This document shows, piece after piece, positions 25,385 through 34,543 of a DNA stretch of 53,196 nucleotides. The notes beneath the pieces are model-generated. The model was given only the letters and a program-made list of their open reading frames with translations. It had not been told where the DNA came from and ran no database searches. The translations under genes and the position numbers were made by a program. The stretch's first letter is position 1. Every line of letters starts with the position of its first letter. The stretch is from Acidobacteriota bacterium (GTDB lineage Bacteria; Acidobacteriota; Blastocatellia; RBC074), in contig JAHBSF010000033.1 of the NCBI GenBank assembly GCA_019639255.1, positions 1 to 53,196 of the forward strand, written 5' to 3'.

Positions 25385-26143
25385 ATGACGAGAATTCTGG
25401 TAACCAACGATGACGGGATATTCTCCGAGGGGCTGCACGCGCTTGCTCAAGCTCTCGCATCCCTGGGCGAAGTGACGATCGTAGCGCCCGCAACCGAGCA
25501 GAGCGCTTCGGCGCATTCTTTAACGCTCGTTCGCCCGCTGCGCATACGGCGCCACGGCGAGCGCCAGTACTCCGTAGACGGTACACCCACCGATTGCGTG
25601 ACGCTTGCGCTCACGAAAATCCTCGCCGATGCGCCGCCGCAGATCGTGGTGTCGGGGATCAACTACGGAGCGAATCTGGGCGACGATGTAACCTATTCGG
25701 GAACGGTTGCCGGCGCTCTCGAAGCCTCCGTCTTCGGATTGCCGGGCATTGCCGTGAGCCTGGCCACGCGCTCGCAGTTCGAGTTCTCGCACGCGGCGGA
25801 ATTCGCCGCGGCGCTTGCGCGGCGCGTGCTGGAATCGGGACTGCCCGAAGGCACTATCCTGAACGTCAACGTCCCGCCGGGACCGGTGCGCGGCTCGCGC
25901 CTTACGCATCAGGGAATAAAAATTGCGCGTTCGGAAATAGTCGAGGGGCTCGATCCGCGCGGCCGGCCCTACTTCTGGATCGGCGAACAGCACATTTCCT
26001 GGAAAGAAGATCACGCAAGCGATTACGCGGCGGTTGCCGAAGGAGTGATTTCGATCACGCCGCTGCGCACCGATATGACCGATTATCGAGCGCTTGAACT
26101 GCTGCGCGAAAAAAGCGATCTGGGAAGGGAAAACGCGGAATAA
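25385..26143 (+). CDS. surE: 5'/3'-nucleotidase SurE
   Basis: The 252-aa enzyme dephosphorylates nucleoside monophosphates and is linked to stationary-phase survival. Its start is ATG 25385, giving the family N-terminus MTRILVTNDDGIFSEGL with metal ligands D9 and D10. The block VVSGINYGANLGDDVTYSGT carries further ligands. A longer upstream frame has no support. The last codons and the stop (26141-26143) run into a half palindrome, GAAAACGCGGAATAA. It is followed by pcm, the classic surE-pcm order seen also in Enterobacteria. Confidence 0.93.
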   Translation: MTRILVTNDDGIFSEGLHALAQALASLGEVTIVAPATEQSASAHSLTLVRPLRIRRHGERQYSVDGTPTDCVTLALTKILADAPPQIVVSGINYGANLGDDVTYSGTVAGALEASVFGLPGIAVSLATRSQFEFSHAAEFAAALARRVLESGLPEGTILNVNVPPGPVRGSRLTHQGIKIARSEIVEGLDPRGRPYFWIGEQHISWKEDHASDYAAVAEGVISITPLRTDMTDYRALELLREKSDLGRENAE

Positions 26144-26183
26144 AAGGAACAAACGGAACGAACGGAACGAACGGAAAAGAGAT
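26131..26183. repeat. Half-element with 9-nt RCGGAA tandem units between surE and pcm
   Basis: ACGCGGAATAA is followed by GGAACAAACGGAACGAACGG and more ACGGAACGA units of exactly 9 nt. There is no matching right arm, so this is a solo left arm of the palindrome family. Confidence 0.6.
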
Positions 26184-26193
26184 CTGATTTTTC

Positions 26194-26871
26194 ATGGAGC
26201 GGTCAACGTCTCGTCTGGGCAGTCACCCTCAGGATTACGCGCCGCAACGCGCAAAGATGGTCGAACGTCTGCGCACGCGCTATCACATTCGCGACGAACG
26301 CGTGCTCGCCGCCATGCTCAAGGTGCCCCGGCACATGTTCGTTCCCGAGGTGCTGCGGGCGCACGCCTACGGCGATCACGCGCTTCCGATCGCGGGCGGC
26401 CAGACCATTTCGCAACCCTACATCGTCGCGCGGCAAACCGAACTCATAGAGGTCACAAACAGGGATCGCGTGCTCGAACTCGGCGCCGGATCGGGGTATC
26501 AGACGGCGGTGCTTGCGCAGGTATGCCGCACTGTGTTTGCCGTAGAAAGGCTCGCGGAACTGGCGCGCGGCGCGCAGCGCCTGCTGAGCGATCTGGGCAT
26601 CGGAAACACCATAGTGAAATGCTTCGACGGGACGCGCGGATGGAAGGAGTTTGCGCCCTACCGGGCCATACTCGTCGCCGCAGGTTCGCCCGAAATTCCG
26701 CAGCCGCTCGTAGATCAGCTCGAAATCGGCGGACATCTGATAATACCGGTCGGCGACGAAAAGGAGCAGCGGCTGCTGCGCGTCACGCGCACGGAAACGA
26801 GCCGGAAAATAGAGGACTACGGCCCCTGCCAGTTCGTGCGCCTCATAGGACAACACGGCTGGGGGCAGTAA
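26194..26871 (+). CDS. pcm: Protein-L-isoaspartate O-methyltransferase
   Basis: This 225-aa class I AdoMet methyltransferase repairs isoaspartyl residues in aged proteins. Motifs are [41 protein letters not shown] and the AdoMet loop [17 protein letters not shown], followed by [15 protein letters not shown] and [15 protein letters not shown] 26194 gives a 21-residue lead before MVERL, within the family range. It forms an operon with surE (50-nt gap carrying repeat units) and probably with dedA 34 nt downstream. Confidence 0.93.
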   Translation: MERSTSRLGSHPQDYAPQRAKMVERLRTRYHIRDERVLAAMLKVPRHMFVPEVLRAHAYGDHALPIAGGQTISQPYIVARQTELIEVTNRDRVLELGAGSGYQTAVLAQVCRTVFAVERLAELARGAQRLLSDLGIGNTIVKCFDGTRGWKEFAPYRAILVAAGSPEIPQPLVDQLEIGGHLIIPVGDEKEQRLLRVTRTETSRKIEDYGPCQFVRLIGQHGWGQ

Positions 26872-26905
26872 TGCTCGGCAACGCACACGTCAATCCCTCT
26901 CAATA

Positions 26906-27559
26906 ATGGAATACATTCAATACCTGATAGACTTCATACTGCATCTGGACCGCCACCTCGGCGAGCTTGTCGCGCAATACGGCGTATGGACCTACGTCAT
27001 ACTGTTTCTGATCATCTTCTGCGAGACTGGGCTTGTAGTGACGCCGATTCTGCCCGGCGATTCGCTGCTGTTCGCCGTGGGAGCGCTTGCGGCTACGGGC
27101 GCGCTGGACGTCAACCTGATCTTCGTGCTGCTGACCGTTGCCGCGATCATAGGAGACACGGTCAACTACTGGATCGGGCACGCCGTCGGGCCGAAGGTTT
27201 TCCGGGGCGAGAGATCGCGGCTGCTCAACCGCAGGCACCTGGAGCGCACGCACGAGTTTTATGAAAAATACGGCGGAAAAACCATAATCCTCGCGCGATT
27301 CATACCGATCATCAGGACGTTCGCCCCGTTCGTCGCCGGAATCGGCAGCATGAGTTACGGCAAGTTCCTGCTCTACAACGTGGTCGGCGCAATCGTCTGG
27401 ATCGCGATTTTCACCTACGCCGGGTACTTCTTCGGAAACATTCCCATAGTGAAACGCAACTTCACTCTGGTCATCTTCGCAATCATCATCATTTCGGTGA
27501 TGCCCGCGGTTATCGAATACTGGCAGCACAGGCGGAAAAAAGAGAAAAAAGAGGAATAA
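26906..27559 (+). CDS. DedA-family integral membrane protein
   Basis: The 217-aa protein has the DedA/SNARE-associated fold. Visible are [22 protein letters not shown], the charged [11 protein letters not shown] loop, [32 protein letters not shown] with the essential basic residues, and [13 protein letters not shown]. These proteins act in membrane lipid handling, including undecaprenyl phosphate recycling, and affect envelope stress tolerance. Its substrate is unknown. The C-terminus is a Lys/Glu-rich tail whose TAA (27557-27559) lies in the palindrome's left edge. Confidence 0.9.
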   Translation: MEYIQYLIDFILHLDRHLGELVAQYGVWTYVILFLIIFCETGLVVTPILPGDSLLFAVGALAATGALDVNLIFVLLTVAAIIGDTVNYWIGHAVGPKVFRGERSRLLNRRHLERTHEFYEKYGGKTIILARFIPIIRTFAPFVAGIGSMSYGKFLLYNVVGAIVWIAIFTYAGYFFGNIPIVKRNFTLVIFAIIIISVMPAVIEYWQHRRKKEKKEE

Positions 27560-27657
27560 CGGAACAAACGAAATAACACGAAATTTACGGAAGAGGTCAG
27601 ACCACTCTGCATATTCCGTAAATTTCGTGTTATTTCGTTTGTTCCGTCATTCCTCTT
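27551..27657. repeat. Intergenic RCGRAA palindrome, convergent junction
   Basis: GAGGAATAACGGAACAAACG faces CGTTTGTTCCGTCATTCCTC. Hexamers are spaced 9, 10 and 9 nt. The stops of dedA (27557-27559) and of the MFS gene (27656-27658) both fall in its edges, so the element is the whole junction. Confidence 0.88.
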
Positions 27658-28930
27658 ATTCGATCTCGACCGGGGCGAGTTTCGGACTGAGCAGGTGAAT
27701 GACGCCGAGCGCTGCGAGGTAGGCGACGCCCGCTACGATGAACATCGGCAGATAGAATCGCGGATCGGCCTGCAGAACGCGGCCTGCGAATTCGGCTACG
27801 AGAATGCCGCCCACGCCGCCCGCAAACCCGGCGAATCCCACTACACCGCCTATGGCGCGGCGCGGGAACATATCCGAAGCGAGAGTAAAGATGTTGGCCG
27901 ACCAGGCCTGATGCGAGGCGGCCGCGATGCCTACGAGCACGACGGCGAGCGCGGCGCTGCGGGTCTGACTGGCGATGATGACGATCGGGACTATGGCGGC
28001 GAACGCAAACATCGCGGTTTTGCGCGAACGGTTGACGCTCCAACCGCGTTTGATGAGCGTGGATGAAAGGTAGCCGCCTGCTATGGAGCCCACGTCGGAA
28101 ATGATGTAGACGGTCGTGAGGTAGGGAATCAGCGCAGTACCGCGTATGCCGTGTTCGGCGAACAGGAATTTGGGCAGCCAGAAGAGATAAAACCACCATA
28201 CCGGATCGGTCATCATCTTGCCGAGAGCGACGGTCCAAAGCTGGCGGTAACCCAGAAGTTTCAGCATCGGGATTTTTGCGCCCGTGTCTTCTCCCTCGCC
28301 GTCCTGTATGTGATGTAGTTCGTCGGCGTACAGTCTTTTATGGCGTTCCGGGCGTTCGTAAAGCGCCCACCAGGCGATGAGCCACAGGAAGCCGATTGCG
28401 CCGGTGATGATGAATGCGCCCTGCCAGCCGTAGTAAGCGGCAATGAGCGGCACGAGTATCGGGGCGAGTATCGCGCCGATGTTTGTTCCGCCGTTGAATA
28501 TGCCGGTAGCGAGTGCGCGTTCGCTTTTCGGAAACCATTCGGCTACGGTTTTGATCGACGCGGGGAAGTTCGCCGCCTCGCCCACGCCGAGCAGAAATCG
28601 AGCCACACCGAAACCGAATGCGCTGCGCGCAAGCGCGTGCCCCATCGCAGCGATCGACCACCAGATTATCGCAATCGAAAACCCGAGCTTCGTGCCTATG
28701 CGGTCGATGATGCGTCCCGATACGAGCATCATCACGGCGTAGGAAACCTGAAAGGCTATGACTATGCGGCCGTAGTCGAGCTCCGACCAACCGATTTCGT
28801 TTTGCAAATCGGGCGCAAGTATGCCGAGCACCTGCCGGTCTATGTAGTTGATCGTGGTTGCCAGAAACAGCAGTCCGCATATGTACCACCGCAGATGCCT
28901 GATCTTGAATCCGGTCGCTTCAGCCGCCAT
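27656..28930 (-). CDS. MFS transporter, anion:cation symporter family (hexuronate-type)
   Basis: This 424-aa permease has 12 predicted helices. The N-terminal region LFLATTINYIDRQVLGILAPDLQ and the loops VSGRIIDRIGTKLGFS and GEAANFPASIKTVAEWFP are typical of ExuT/GudP-like members that import hexuronates or aldarates with protons. GGAGGGAAA precedes the ATG. It diverges from a TonB receptor gene, and an intergenic FadR-type operator candidate would suit sugar-acid control, so the pair may import uronic acids or oligomers. The substrate is inferred. Confidence 0.87.
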   Translation of the reverse strand: MAAEATGFKIRHLRWYICGLLFLATTINYIDRQVLGILAPDLQNEIGWSELDYGRIVIAFQVSYAVMMLVSGRIIDRIGTKLGFSIAIIWWSIAAMGHALARSAFGFGVARFLLGVGEAANFPASIKTVAEWFPKSERALATGIFNGGTNIGAILAPILVPLIAAYYGWQGAFIITGAIGFLWLIAWWALYERPERHKRLYADELHHIQDGEGEDTGAKIPMLKLLGYRQLWTVALGKMMTDPVWWFYLFWLPKFLFAEHGIRGTALIPYLTTVYIISDVGSIAGGYLSSTLIKRGWSVNRSRKTAMFAFAAIVPIVIIASQTRSAALAVVLVGIAAASHQAWSANIFTLASDMFPRRAIGGVVGFAGFAGGVGGILVAEFAGRVLQADPRFYLPMFIVAGVAYLAALGVIHLLSPKLAPVEIE

Positions 28931-29036
28931 TTTCCCTCCGCAGCGTTACCCTCGCCGTGTCCCGTGAATGGATTCGATGCCGTGTTGATTTTCCGGTTGC
29001 GGTCGCGCACAGAATGGCCGACAGGATAATATGCTC

Positions 29037-29066
29037 TTGACAGTTGGTCAAACCATTTTGCATAAT
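29037..29066 (+). promoter_or_regulatory. Candidate sigma70 promoter of the TonB receptor gene
   Basis: TTGACA (29037-29042) and CATAAT (29061-29066) are 18 bp apart and about 300 bp upstream of the start codon. The spacer holds the operator candidate at 29045-29055. Confidence 0.55.
29045..29055. promoter_or_regulatory. Candidate FadR/UxuR-type (GntR family) operator in promoter spacer
   Basis: TGGTCAAACCA fits TnGTnnnACnA exactly and is symmetric as TGGT-N3-ACCA. Lying between the -35 and -10 boxes, it would repress when bound. The same core occurs at 10851-10861. Confidence 0.5.
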
Positions 29067-29368
29067 CCGGGGCCGAGCCGGGTGAAGACGAAGCATCGTC
29101 AAGAAGAAATCATCACCGACTAGCCTGGAAGGCTTCTTCGCGCGGCTGCTCTGCTGGGATCTGACGACTTTCCTGCGAAACAGTCAATTGAATTGAAATT
29201 GCAACCGACGATCGGGTGAAGCGTGCGGGCGGGGAGGATTCCTTCGGCGCTGAGTTGAAGGAGAATCCTGCGTTTCGAGCGGATTCATCCGGCGAGAATA
29301 CGACGACACATACCCGAACGACGTGTCCCCGAATGCGAGACGGAACTGTTAATACTGGAGGAAAGACC

Positions 29369-32300
29369 ATGAGATTCGAAAATTCAGCAGCGCGTTACAC
29401 CCGCAGCGTGCTGGGAGTCTTCGCCCTTCTGCTGGCGCTGTGGACGCCGCAGACGGCCGATGCTCAGGTGCTTTACGGCTCGATCACGGGCCATGTCAGA
29501 GACGCCAGCGGCGCAGCCATTCCGGGTGCGACCGTAACGGTTACGAATGTGCGCACGGGGCTCGTGCGCGAAACCACCACCGACACCACGGGCAACTATG
29601 ACGTTCCGACCGTCCCCACGGGCCGCTACAACGTAAGCGTCAAGGCAAGCGGCTTCAAATCGGTAACGCGCGAAAACGTGGAAGTTACGATCAACACTTC
29701 AGCGCGCGTGGATTTATCGGTTCAGGTCGGAGAGGTGGCCGAAACCGTGATCATCACGGCCGAGGCCACGCAACTCAAAACCGATCGCGCCGAGGTCAGT
29801 TCGGAGTTGACCAACAAGCCGCTGCAGAACCTGCCCGTGCCGCTAGGGCGAAACTACCAGAATCTTTTCAAGACCCTGCCCGGTTTTACGCCTCCGGCCG
29901 ACGCCCACTCGGTGCCGTCGAACCCTTCAAGATCGCTGGTGTTCAACGTAAACGGCGCGAGCCGCTCGTCGAACAACACGCGCATCGACGGCGTGAGCAC
30001 CACCAACATATGGTTGCCGCACGTGACGGCCTACATACCGGCGCTCGAATCCATCGAAGTAGTCAACGTGGCTACCAACAGCTTCGACGCCGAGCAGGGG
30101 CTTGCTGGCGGCGCGGCGATCAACGTGCAGATCAAGAGCGGAACCAATGAATTTCACGGTTCGGCTTTTGAATATCACGCCAACCAGCATCTGAAGGCTC
30201 GCGACTACTTCCGTCCTGCAAACCAGCCCAAGGGCAAGTTCATACAGAACCAGTACGGCGGCACGATCGGGGGGCCGATCATCAGGAACAAACTTTTCTT
30301 CTTTGCAAGCTACGAAGGCACCAAGAACCGGCAGAACGACAGCCTGATCCAGTCGGTGCCTACGATGGCGATCCGCAACGGAGACTTCCGGGGTTTGACC
30401 TATGCCAACGGCCAGCCGATCATCATCTACGATCCGTTGACCGGCAATCTCGACGGCACGGGGCGCACGCAGATAAGCTGCAACGGCGTGGCGAACGTCA
30501 TATGCCAGGATCGTATACATCCGATCATCAAGAAGATCCTGCCGCTGATTCCGGCGCCGAATCTGCCGGGCGAGCAGAACAACTTCTTCGTCGGCGCGCC
30601 GTTTTCATTCGACCGCTGGACGCTCGATTCCAAGATCAACTACAACATCACGTCGAAGCTGAATATGTACGGGCGCTACAGCGTGCTCGACTTCTTTACC
30701 GTTAACGAAACGATCTTCGGCAAGGCGCTGCAGGGCCGCGCAATCAACAGTTCCAATCCGGGCACGGGTTCGGGCAAGACGCACAACTTCTCGGTAGGCG
30801 GCGTCTACACGATCACGCCCAATCTGATCTTCGACGCCAACTTCGGATTCGTGAGGATGAACGCGGGCGTGGCGCAATCCGACATCGGAGAGAATCGCGG
30901 TCTGGACTTCCTCGGCATTCCCGGCACCAACGGACCGAACGATTTCGAGGGCGGGTTCCCGTTCTTCGACGTGACGACCTACTCCGACTACGGAACCGTT
31001 GACACCTTCATGCCCTATACACGCAGCGACGATCAGTATCAGATCGTGGCGAACATCAACTGGCTGCGCGGCGCGCACAACATACGCTTCGGAATGGACG
31101 TCTACCGCCAGAAGATGAACCACATCCAGCCCGAGTTTCTGGGCGGCGGCAGCCTGGGCGCGCGCGGCGGATTCGTATTCACCAACGACGTGACGCGGCT
31201 CAACGGCGGCGGCGCCGGCACGCAGTATCACGGGTGGGCGTCGTTCCTGCTTGGACTGCCGAATCGCGTGGGCAAACTCGAACTCGACGTTGCGCCCTAC
31301 ACGACGCGCAACTGGCAGTACAGCTTCTACGTGCGCGATCAGTGGCAGGTCAACCAGAAGCTGACCTTCTCCTACGGCACGCGCTGGGAGTACTTCCCCG
31401 TGCCTCGCCGCGCCGATCGCGGCTTTGAGCGCTACAACGTCAACACCAACAGAATGGAGATCGGCTGCATCGGTTCGGTGCCGTGCGATCTGGGCGTGGA
31501 GGTGTCGAAGGCGCTGTTTGCTCCGCGCGTGGGACTGGCTTACCGCATTACGCCGTCGTTTGTCGTGCGCGCCGGGTATGGGTTGACGAACGATCCGTAT
31601 GCGCTGGCGCGCCCGCTGCGCACCAACCATCCGGTGCTTCTGAACCTGAACGTGCAGGCGCCGAACAACTTCCAGTTTGCGCGGAGCCTCGAACAGGGCA
31701 TCCCCGTAGTCCCGCCCGTGGATCTCGGCAACGGGATCATCACGATTCCGAACAACGTAGCGGCCGTAACGCTGCCCGACAAGTTCGACCGCGGGTACGT
31801 GCAGTCGTGGAACCTGTCGCTGCAGAAGGAAATCGGCTGGGGATTTGTGGGCGAGGCGGCGTATGTGGCCACGCGGCAGGTGCGCCAGCTCGGACTGATC
31901 GAACTCAACTGGGCTCCGATCGGCGGCGGCAACGCGGGTCGTCAATTGGTGCAGCGCTTCGGGCGCGACGCCTCGACGCAGCTCATCGCCCCGGTCGGCG
32001 GCAGCAGCTATCACGGGCTCCAGACGCGCCTCGATCGCCGCTTCTCGGACTTCTACGAACTGAAGATGAACTACACCTGGTCGAAGGCAATGAACGACGC
32101 CGGGTTGCCCGACAGCGACAACACGCGCAGGATAGGCATCCCGCAGTTTTTCCATCTCGACAAGGCCCTGTCGAATTTCGACCGCAAGCACAACTTCCAG
32201 CTTACGAACATCCTCGAACTGCCGTTCGGGCGCGGCCGGCGCTACCTTGCGGGAACCAACCGCGCGGTATCTACCGTAGTCAGCGGGTGGCAGGTCAACA

Positions 32301-32731
32301 ACATCGTGAGTTGGTACAGCGGCGTGCCCTTCAGCGTGACGGCCGACGGCGGCGCGCTCAACGCACCGGGCAGCGCCCAGCGCGCCGACATCGTCAAATC
32401 CAGCGTTACGATCAACAGCGACCGGCGCGGGCCGGGGCAAAAGTATTTCGATACGACGGCGTTTGCAGCGCCCGTAGGCGCGCGCTTCGGTACGGCGGCG
32501 TGGAACATACTGCGCGGCCCCGTAGTCTTCCAGTGGGACTTCGGGCTGTTCAGGCAGTTCCAGATCACCGAGAAGGTGAACCTGCAATTCCGCGCCGAGT
32601 CGTTCAACTTCACCAATACGCCGCAGTGGGGCAACCCGAACGGCAACGTGAACGCGAACAACTTCGGTGAAATCAGCGGCGTGGCGTTGACCGAACGGCA
32701 GTACCGGTTCGCGCTGCGACTCGGCTTCTAA
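29369..32731 (+). CDS. Oar-like TonB-dependent outer-membrane receptor
   Basis: The 1120-aa product has a signal peptide (LGVFALLLALWTPQTADAQ) and a carboxypeptidase-regulatory-like domain (YGSITGHVRDASGAAIPGAT, residues 35-120). A plug domain follows (FNVNGASRSSNNTRIDGVST and GGAAINVQIKSGTNEFHGSAF), then a long beta-barrel ending in FALRLGF, the terminal aromatic signal for barrel assembly. Such receptors are numerous in acidobacteria and import oligosaccharides or other large substrates. GGAGG 7 nt before ATG 29369 defines the start. The opposite-facing hexuronate-type transporter suggests a uronate-containing glycan as cargo, which is inferred. Confidence 0.9.
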   Translation: MRFENSAARYTRSVLGVFALLLALWTPQTADAQVLYGSITGHVRDASGAAIPGATVTVTNVRTGLVRETTTDTTGNYDVPTVPTGRYNVSVKASGFKSVTRENVEVTINTSARVDLSVQVGEVAETVIITAEATQLKTDRAEVSSELTNKPLQNLPVPLGRNYQNLFKTLPGFTPPADAHSVPSNPSRSLVFNVNGASRSSNNTRIDGVSTTNIWLPHVTAYIPALESIEVVNVATNSFDAEQGLAGGAAINVQIKSGTNEFHGSAFEYHANQHLKARDYFRPANQPKGKFIQNQYGGTIGGPIIRNKLFFFASYEGTKNRQNDSLIQSVPTMAIRNGDFRGLTYANGQPIIIYDPLTGNLDGTGRTQISCNGVANVICQDRIHPIIKKILPLIPAPNLPGEQNNFFVGAPFSFDRWTLDSKINYNITSKLNMYGRYSVLDFFTVNETIFGKALQGRAINSSNPGTGSGKTHNFSVGGVYTITPNLIFDANFGFVRMNAGVAQSDIGENRGLDFLGIPGTNGPNDFEGGFPFFDVTTYSDYGTVDTFMPYTRSDDQYQIVANINWLRGAHNIRFGMDVYRQKMNHIQPEFLGGGSLGARGGFVFTNDVTRLNGGGAGTQYHGWASFLLGLPNRVGKLELDVAPYTTRNWQYSFYVRDQWQVNQKLTFSYGTRWEYFPVPRRADRGFERYNVNTNRMEIGCIGSVPCDLGVEVSKALFAPRVGLAYRITPSFVVRAGYGLTNDPYALARPLRTNHPVLLNLNVQAPNNFQFARSLEQGIPVVPPVDLGNGIITIPNNVAAVTLPDKFDRGYVQSWNLSLQKEIGWGFVGEAAYVATRQVRQLGLIELNWAPIGGGNAGRQLVQRFGRDASTQLIAPVGGSSYHGLQTRLDRRFSDFYELKMNYTWSKAMNDAGLPDSDNTRRIGIPQFFHLDKALSNFDRKHNFQLTNILELPFGRGRRYLAGTNRAVSTVVSGWQVNNIVSWYSGVPFSVTADGGALNAPGSAQRADIVKSSVTINSDRRGPGQKYFDTTAFAAPVGARFGTAAWNILRGPVVFQWDFGLFRQFQITEKVNLQFRAESFNFTNTPQWGNPNGNVNANNFGEISGVALTERQYRFALRLGF

Positions 32732-32754
32732 ATCAAACCACACGGCATTGGGAC

Positions 32755-32857
32755 AAAAAAGAGAGATAACGGAACAAACGAAATAAGACGAAAATTACGG
32801 AGTGGTTGAATATTTCCGTAGTTTCCGTTTTATTTCGTTTGTTCCGTTATCTCTTTT
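32755..32857. repeat. Intergenic RCGRAA palindrome with conserved outer flank
   Basis: AAAAAAGAGAGATAACGG opens and CCGTTATCTCTTTTC closes the element, with 9-10-9 spaced hexamers and loop GGTTGAATATTTCC. The 26 bp to its left (32731-32756), read on the minus strand, resemble the right flanks of the copies ending at 49531 and 50983. Confidence 0.88.
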
Positions 32858-32899
32858 CTCTATGCGTGCAGATCTCCTTCGGAACTGAAGATTTTCCAA

Positions 32900-34486
32900 A
32901 TGAAATTCCTGAAGGCTCTGGATTCAAACCCGCACTCAGCACTGCTTCCCATTCTGCTGACGGCGCTCTCGCTCTCGATCGGCTGGGGAATACGCGGCAA
33001 TTTCGGCCACGAAATCGGAGCGCTCACGCCGGGCGCTCTGGCCGCCGCCGCCGTAGTCCTCACCTCGGGCCGCCCCGACTGGCACAGGCGCATTGCGTAT
33101 TTCGCATTTTTCGGCGCTTTGGGCTGGTCCTTCGGCGGCAGCATGTCCTACGGCCAGGTCCTGGGCTACACCCACTCGGGCCATTCTCCTTCGGTTCTGT
33201 ACGGATTCGCCTCGCTTTTCGTCATCGGGTTCTTATGGGGCGCTATGGGTACGGCCGGTACTGCGATGCCTGCGGTGCTGGATCGCCGCGCATTGACCGA
33301 ATTTTTTGCGCCGATATCTGCGGTGTTCATCGCCTGGTGGGGGCAGGACAGGTTCGTCGAATGGCTCGTAGCGGTAAATCCGGCTTATCGTCAGGAAAGC
33401 CCGCTTTACTGGTACGACACGGACTGGCTCGGAGTGCTCGCAGCGATTGTCGCGGTGCTGGTGCTTGCGGTTGTGCGGCGCAGGTTTGACGAGGCATCGA
33501 GATTTATTCTTTATCTTGCGGTCGGCTGGTGGGCTGGTTTTGTACTTTTGGTGCTCGTGTTCGGCCTGAGAATGACGCCGCCGCGCGGCGACAACTGGGC
33601 GGGATGCACGGGCATGACGGCGGCGATGATTTTGTATTTCGTTCGCCGGGGACAGGGCGAACTCGTGCGTGCAGCGATCGTGGGAGGATTTTTCGGCGGA
33701 TTCGGTTTTGCTTTTGCCAACGCCTTGAAACTGATTGGCGTTGCGACGGGCTGGGCGACTAACTGGCACAGCGTTATGGAGCAGACCTACGGCTTCATCA
33801 ACGGGCTGGGAGTGGCCGTGGTGATGCTGGGTCTTGCGCGGCGCAGCGCACGCCTCGAAGACGATTCAAGCGTCAGACGATGGACGGACGTTTACGCCGT
33901 CGTGTTCGTCCTTGCAGGCATCACGTATCTGAATCTGCGCAGAAATCCTGTTACCTGGGTGAATGCGGAATCTGTGCCCGCCGCAATTGTCGGAGTTTCC
34001 GCCGAAGCGTGGTTTGCGCTGGCGTACCTGCTGATCGCCGTGATGCTGATCGCGCTGCTCATAAGGCATCGACGACATCCACTGAGCTTTCTGCCTGCGG
34101 ACTGGCACGGGCGCGGGCAGTTGTTTTATCTGGTTTTTTTGTGGTGGATGGTGGTGGGGAACTTCGAGCGCTCGGTAGTGGCGTTTGCGCCGACGCGAAT
34201 GATTACCGAAGGCGTGATCTTCCTGCACGCGGTGATATGCACGATGTTGTTGCTCACGTATCGAAGCAGCCCGGCAACGGCCGCGGCGGATGATTCCACT
34301 CGCCCGCTCGGCCGCACGGTGATGGCCGGCGCTGCCGTGATGGTGTTGTGTATAGTCGGGTGCTGGGGAATGACGCGTGTAATTTACGGCGATGCGGTGG
34401 CGGGCAATATCAAACGACAGATACGCTTCGGCTCGGAATCAACGGCTACGCGCGAACGACCGGCCGCCGGTCAGCCCCATCCGTAA
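32900..34486 (+). CDS. Polytopic membrane protein of unknown function
   Basis: This 528-aa protein has about 12-13 hydrophobic helices separated by short loops. It begins HSALLPILLTALSLSIGWGIRGNFGHEIGA, a glycine-rich, conserved-looking first helix with a buried Arg and His, and repeats similar polar-in-membrane patterns (GMTAAMILYFVRRGQGE, WHSVMEQTYGFINGLG). I do not recognise a Pfam family. The layout suggests a transporter or membrane enzyme. It follows the TonB receptor with a palindrome between them. ATG 32900 has no strong ribosome-binding site. Confidence 0.7.
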   Translation: MKFLKALDSNPHSALLPILLTALSLSIGWGIRGNFGHEIGALTPGALAAAAVVLTSGRPDWHRRIAYFAFFGALGWSFGGSMSYGQVLGYTHSGHSPSVLYGFASLFVIGFLWGAMGTAGTAMPAVLDRRALTEFFAPISAVFIAWWGQDRFVEWLVAVNPAYRQESPLYWYDTDWLGVLAAIVAVLVLAVVRRRFDEASRFILYLAVGWWAGFVLLVLVFGLRMTPPRGDNWAGCTGMTAAMILYFVRRGQGELVRAAIVGGFFGGFGFAFANALKLIGVATGWATNWHSVMEQTYGFINGLGVAVVMLGLARRSARLEDDSSVRRWTDVYAVVFVLAGITYLNLRRNPVTWVNAESVPAAIVGVSAEAWFALAYLLIAVMLIALLIRHRRHPLSFLPADWHGRGQLFYLVFLWWMVVGNFERSVVAFAPTRMITEGVIFLHAVICTMLLLTYRSSPATAAADDSTRPLGRTVMAGAAVMVLCIVGCWGMTRVIYGDAVAGNIKRQIRFGSESTATRERPAAGQPHP

Positions 34487-34543
34487 GAAAGAAAACACGG
34501 TACGTATATTTCGTTATTTCCGAATATTCCGTGGTTTTTCCTG
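34486..34543. repeat. Degenerate short hairpin, convergent junction
   Basis: GAAAGAAAACACGG on the left and CCGTGGTTTTTCC on the right form a shortened arm pair around TTTCGTTATTTCCGAATATT, which keeps fragments of the family sequence. Confidence 0.5.

Larger units (their letters stand above)
28931..29368. other. 438-bp divergent regulatory region between MFS and TonB receptor genes
   Basis: It contains a sigma70-like promoter with embedded GntR-type operator (29037-29066) and the GGAGG site at 29357-29361. The frame open from 29216 is the untranslated leader of the receptor gene, since the signal peptide starts at 29369. No palindrome copy is present. Confidence 0.6.

Noticed and set aside
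30605-32743. Long antisense open frame of about 712 codons opposite the TonB receptor gene
   Set aside because: It is a shadow of GC-rich codon bias on the other strand. It has no recognisable domain, and the sense product has a full signal peptide, plug and barrel.
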